Shown: piece by piece, positions 62,298 to 64,000 of the stretch
How positions within the stretch are numbered: the first letter of the stretch is position 1
How the letters are laid out: each line of letters opens with the position of its first letter
From: Oasisia sp. SBJ-2009
Taxonomy: Eukaryota > Annelida > Polychaeta > Sabellida > Siboglinidae
Assembly: GCA_964017155.1 (NCBI GenBank)
Contig: OZ024862.1
Span: 39,466,175-39,530,174, forward strand
Direction: 5' to 3'
Length of the DNA: 64,000 nt
Program-made: the position numbers and the translations under genes
The notes under the pieces: generated by a model
What the model was told of the DNA's origin: nothing
Database searches by the model: none
The model's input: only the letters and a program-made list of their open reading frames with translations

Positions 62298-62524
62298 GTA
62301 AGACTACCTGATGCCCAAGACATTTCTTTCTGACTGTTCTTGCGGCTTAGTTTAATGTTTGTGTACTTTTATCGATATGTTATTTAACCTATTTATATAT
62401 TTATTATACATATATACATTTATTCAGCTTCAATAATTTGTGTTATTATATTTATATTGATATATATATTTTTTTTTTTATATGTTACTAGTATATTTAT
62501 GTGTTTTTCTTCTGGTGTGTATTT

Positions 62525-62600
62525 GTATTTTAGGATTTTAATGCGCCACGAACAATTTGAAATTGGATGTGGCGCTATATTAAATAATATATATTATTAT
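62525..62600. repeat. Short GCGCCACGAA...GTGGCGCTATAT repeat end
   Basis: An imperfect palindrome around AATGCGCCACGAAC and GGATGTGGCGCTATAT is followed by an ATTATTATT tail, the reverse of the ATAATAAT-GCGCC ends seen at 26736 and 29342. Confidence 0.5.
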
Positions 62601-62607
62601 TATTAAC

Positions 62608-62945
62608 CAACATTAACTATCCTAAACAACCCCCTCCCTCTACCATACACCTTCTTACCACAACCCCCTCCCTCTACCATACGCCTTCTTACCACAACCC
62701 CCTCCCTCTACCATACACCTTCTTACCACAACCCCCTCCCTCTACCATACACCTTCTTACCACAACCCCCTCCCTCTACCATACGCCTTCTTACCACAGC
62801 CCCCTCCCTCTACCATACACCTTCTTACCACAACCCTCTCCCTCTACCATACGCCTTCTTACCACAGCCCCCTCCCTCTACCATACACCTTCTTACCACA
62901 ACCCCCTCCCTCTACCATACGCCTTCTTACCACAGCCCCCTCCCT
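62608..62945. repeat. 34-bp C-rich minisatellite, about 10 copies
   Basis: The unit is ACCACAACCCCCTCCCTCTA then CCATACACCTTCTT, with A/G variants. It is strongly pyrimidine-rich on the plus strand. Confidence 0.93.
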
Positions 62946-63224
62946 CCAATCAGCCTTCCATACCATTATCCCTCTCCTACCCTATCCCTTCCCTACTGTT
63001 CTCCCATCTTCCTGTCTCCACATATGTTTCTTCCAAAACACACTGGGAATGAAATTTTCCATGTTTTGTAACGGTGGTCAGTATTCCCGTTTCTGTGACC
63101 AATGGTCCAGCATTCTAACTGGCCGACCGATTCTGGTTATCTGATACTAAAATGTAAGGTGAGTGTTTTGATCAATAATTTAGCGATAGGTAGCTTTGTG
63201 TCACTTTGGGTATGGTTGCTGTCA

Positions 63225-63745
63225 ACTGGTTGTGTTCACAGTGACAGCCATAGACTCACTCTGTCAAGTCATCTGGGCTGGTTGTGTACACAGTGACAGC
63301 CATAGACTCACTCTGTCAAGTCATCTGAGCTGGTTGTGTTCACAGTGACAGCCATAGACTCACTCTGTCAAGTCATCTGGGCTGGTTGTGTTCACAGTGA
63401 CAGCCATAGACTCACTCTGTCAAGTCATCTGGGCTGGTTGTGTTCACAGTGACAGCCATAGACTCACTCTGTCAAGTCATCTGAGCCGGTTGTGTTCACA
63501 GTGACAGCCATAGACACACTCTGTCAAGTCACCTGGGCTGGTTGTGTTCACAGTGACAGTGATAGACTCACTCTGTCAAGTCATCTGGGCTGGTTGTGTT
63601 CACAGTGACAGTGATAGACTCACTCTGTCAAGTCACCTGGGCTGGTTGTGTTCACAGTGACAGCCATAGACTCACTCTGTCAAGTCATCTGGGCTGGTTG
63701 TGTTCACAGTGACAGTGATAGAACCACTGTGTCAAGTTAGCTGTG
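63225..63745. repeat. 52-bp minisatellite, about 10 copies
   Basis: The unit carries GGTTGTGTTCACAGTGACAG, CCATAGACTCACTCTGTCAA and GTCATCTGGGCT. Each copy includes TTGTGTTCACAG|TGACAG, which looks like a splice acceptor; the next anoctamin-like exon has not been found in the window. Confidence 0.93.
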
Positions 63746-64000
63746 CTCAGGTGTGACTATTGGACCCCTCAGGCAGAACATGTCAAACATTAGCAGATTA
63801 CCGCATCCGATTTTCAGATGAACCAGTCCTTTGGGTGTCATATTTCAGTACTGCTGGTCACTGCACTTCCTGCATGTTTACTGAACTCAGATGGCAGGTT
63901 CATTGGAATATGGATTAATTATTTACCAACATACCATGTAGCAGTTATTGATTCAGCACTAGATAATGTCCGAAGGCAGATGTCGATGATTTGGTTATCA

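Noticed and set aside
26074..63745. Regular arrays as CRISPR-like loci
   Set aside because: Units are contiguous without unique spacers, and the window is clearly animal nuclear DNA.
63976..64000. Possible next anoctamin-like exon after GGCAG at the window edge
   Set aside because: The frame would give DVDDLVI, which does not fit the expected YVLVY-type continuation, and the upstream tract is not pyrimidine-rich.

Overview
The window is nuclear DNA of an animal, most likely a marine invertebrate, and I would guess a lophotrochozoan. Genes are split into short exons with GT/AG introns, all five gene models encode typical animal proteins, and the introns and spacers are filled with minisatellites, MITEs, hAT-like DNA transposons and non-LTR retrotransposon remnants. 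The species cannot be fixed from the sequence. There are no bacterial genes, operons or CRISPR arrays.

Five gene models are supported by exon-by-exon phase-consistent joins. (1) NECAP, a clathrin-coat adaptor-ear binding protein, + strand, 7 exons, 316-8845, 279 aa. (2) A mitochondrial-type acetyl-CoA hydrolase / 4-hydroxybutyrate CoA-transferase family enzyme, + strand, 8 exons, 19959-34436, 477 aa. (3) An unrecognised gene with a Lys/Glu-rich coiled-coil C-terminus, - strand, 4 exons, 44874-39782, 420 aa. (4) NIP7, a 60S ribosome biogenesis factor, + strand, 5 exons, 45781-49825, 180 aa, head-to-head with gene 3. (5) The first two coding exons of an anoctamin (TMEM16)-like gene, + strand, 56452-62297, running off the right end. 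The genes do not form a pathway; they are ordinary neighbours.

Layout: 1-8.8 kb NECAP with a 9-bp-TSD MITE, another MITE, a 51-bp minisatellite and a foldback repeat in introns. 8.8-20 kb is a long spacer with a 30-bp array, a 6-bp-TSD DNA transposon, a pure 292-bp (CGGA)n tract, two LINE 3' remnants, a strong hairpin and dispersed repeats. 20-34.4 kb is the CoA-transferase gene, whose introns hold a hAT element with perfect 8-bp TSD, two CAGGGGT-ended elements, a CA-rich tract and a 1.7-kb 26-bp array. 34.4-39.8 kb is a spacer with three arrays. 39.8-49.8 kb holds the unknown gene and NIP7. 50-64 kb holds the anoctamin 5' region with a 2.1-kb 35-bp array.

The most unusual feature is that several minisatellites are built from, or lie directly on, exon-intron borders. 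The clearest case is at 61858-62188: the acceptor of the second anoctamin coding exon is repeated 11 times every 33 bp, all in frame, so splicing could add 0 to 10 copies of an 11-residue block. Related cases occur at CoA-transferase exon 2 (acceptor triplicated), exon 5 (donor array), and at the stop codon of the unknown gene.
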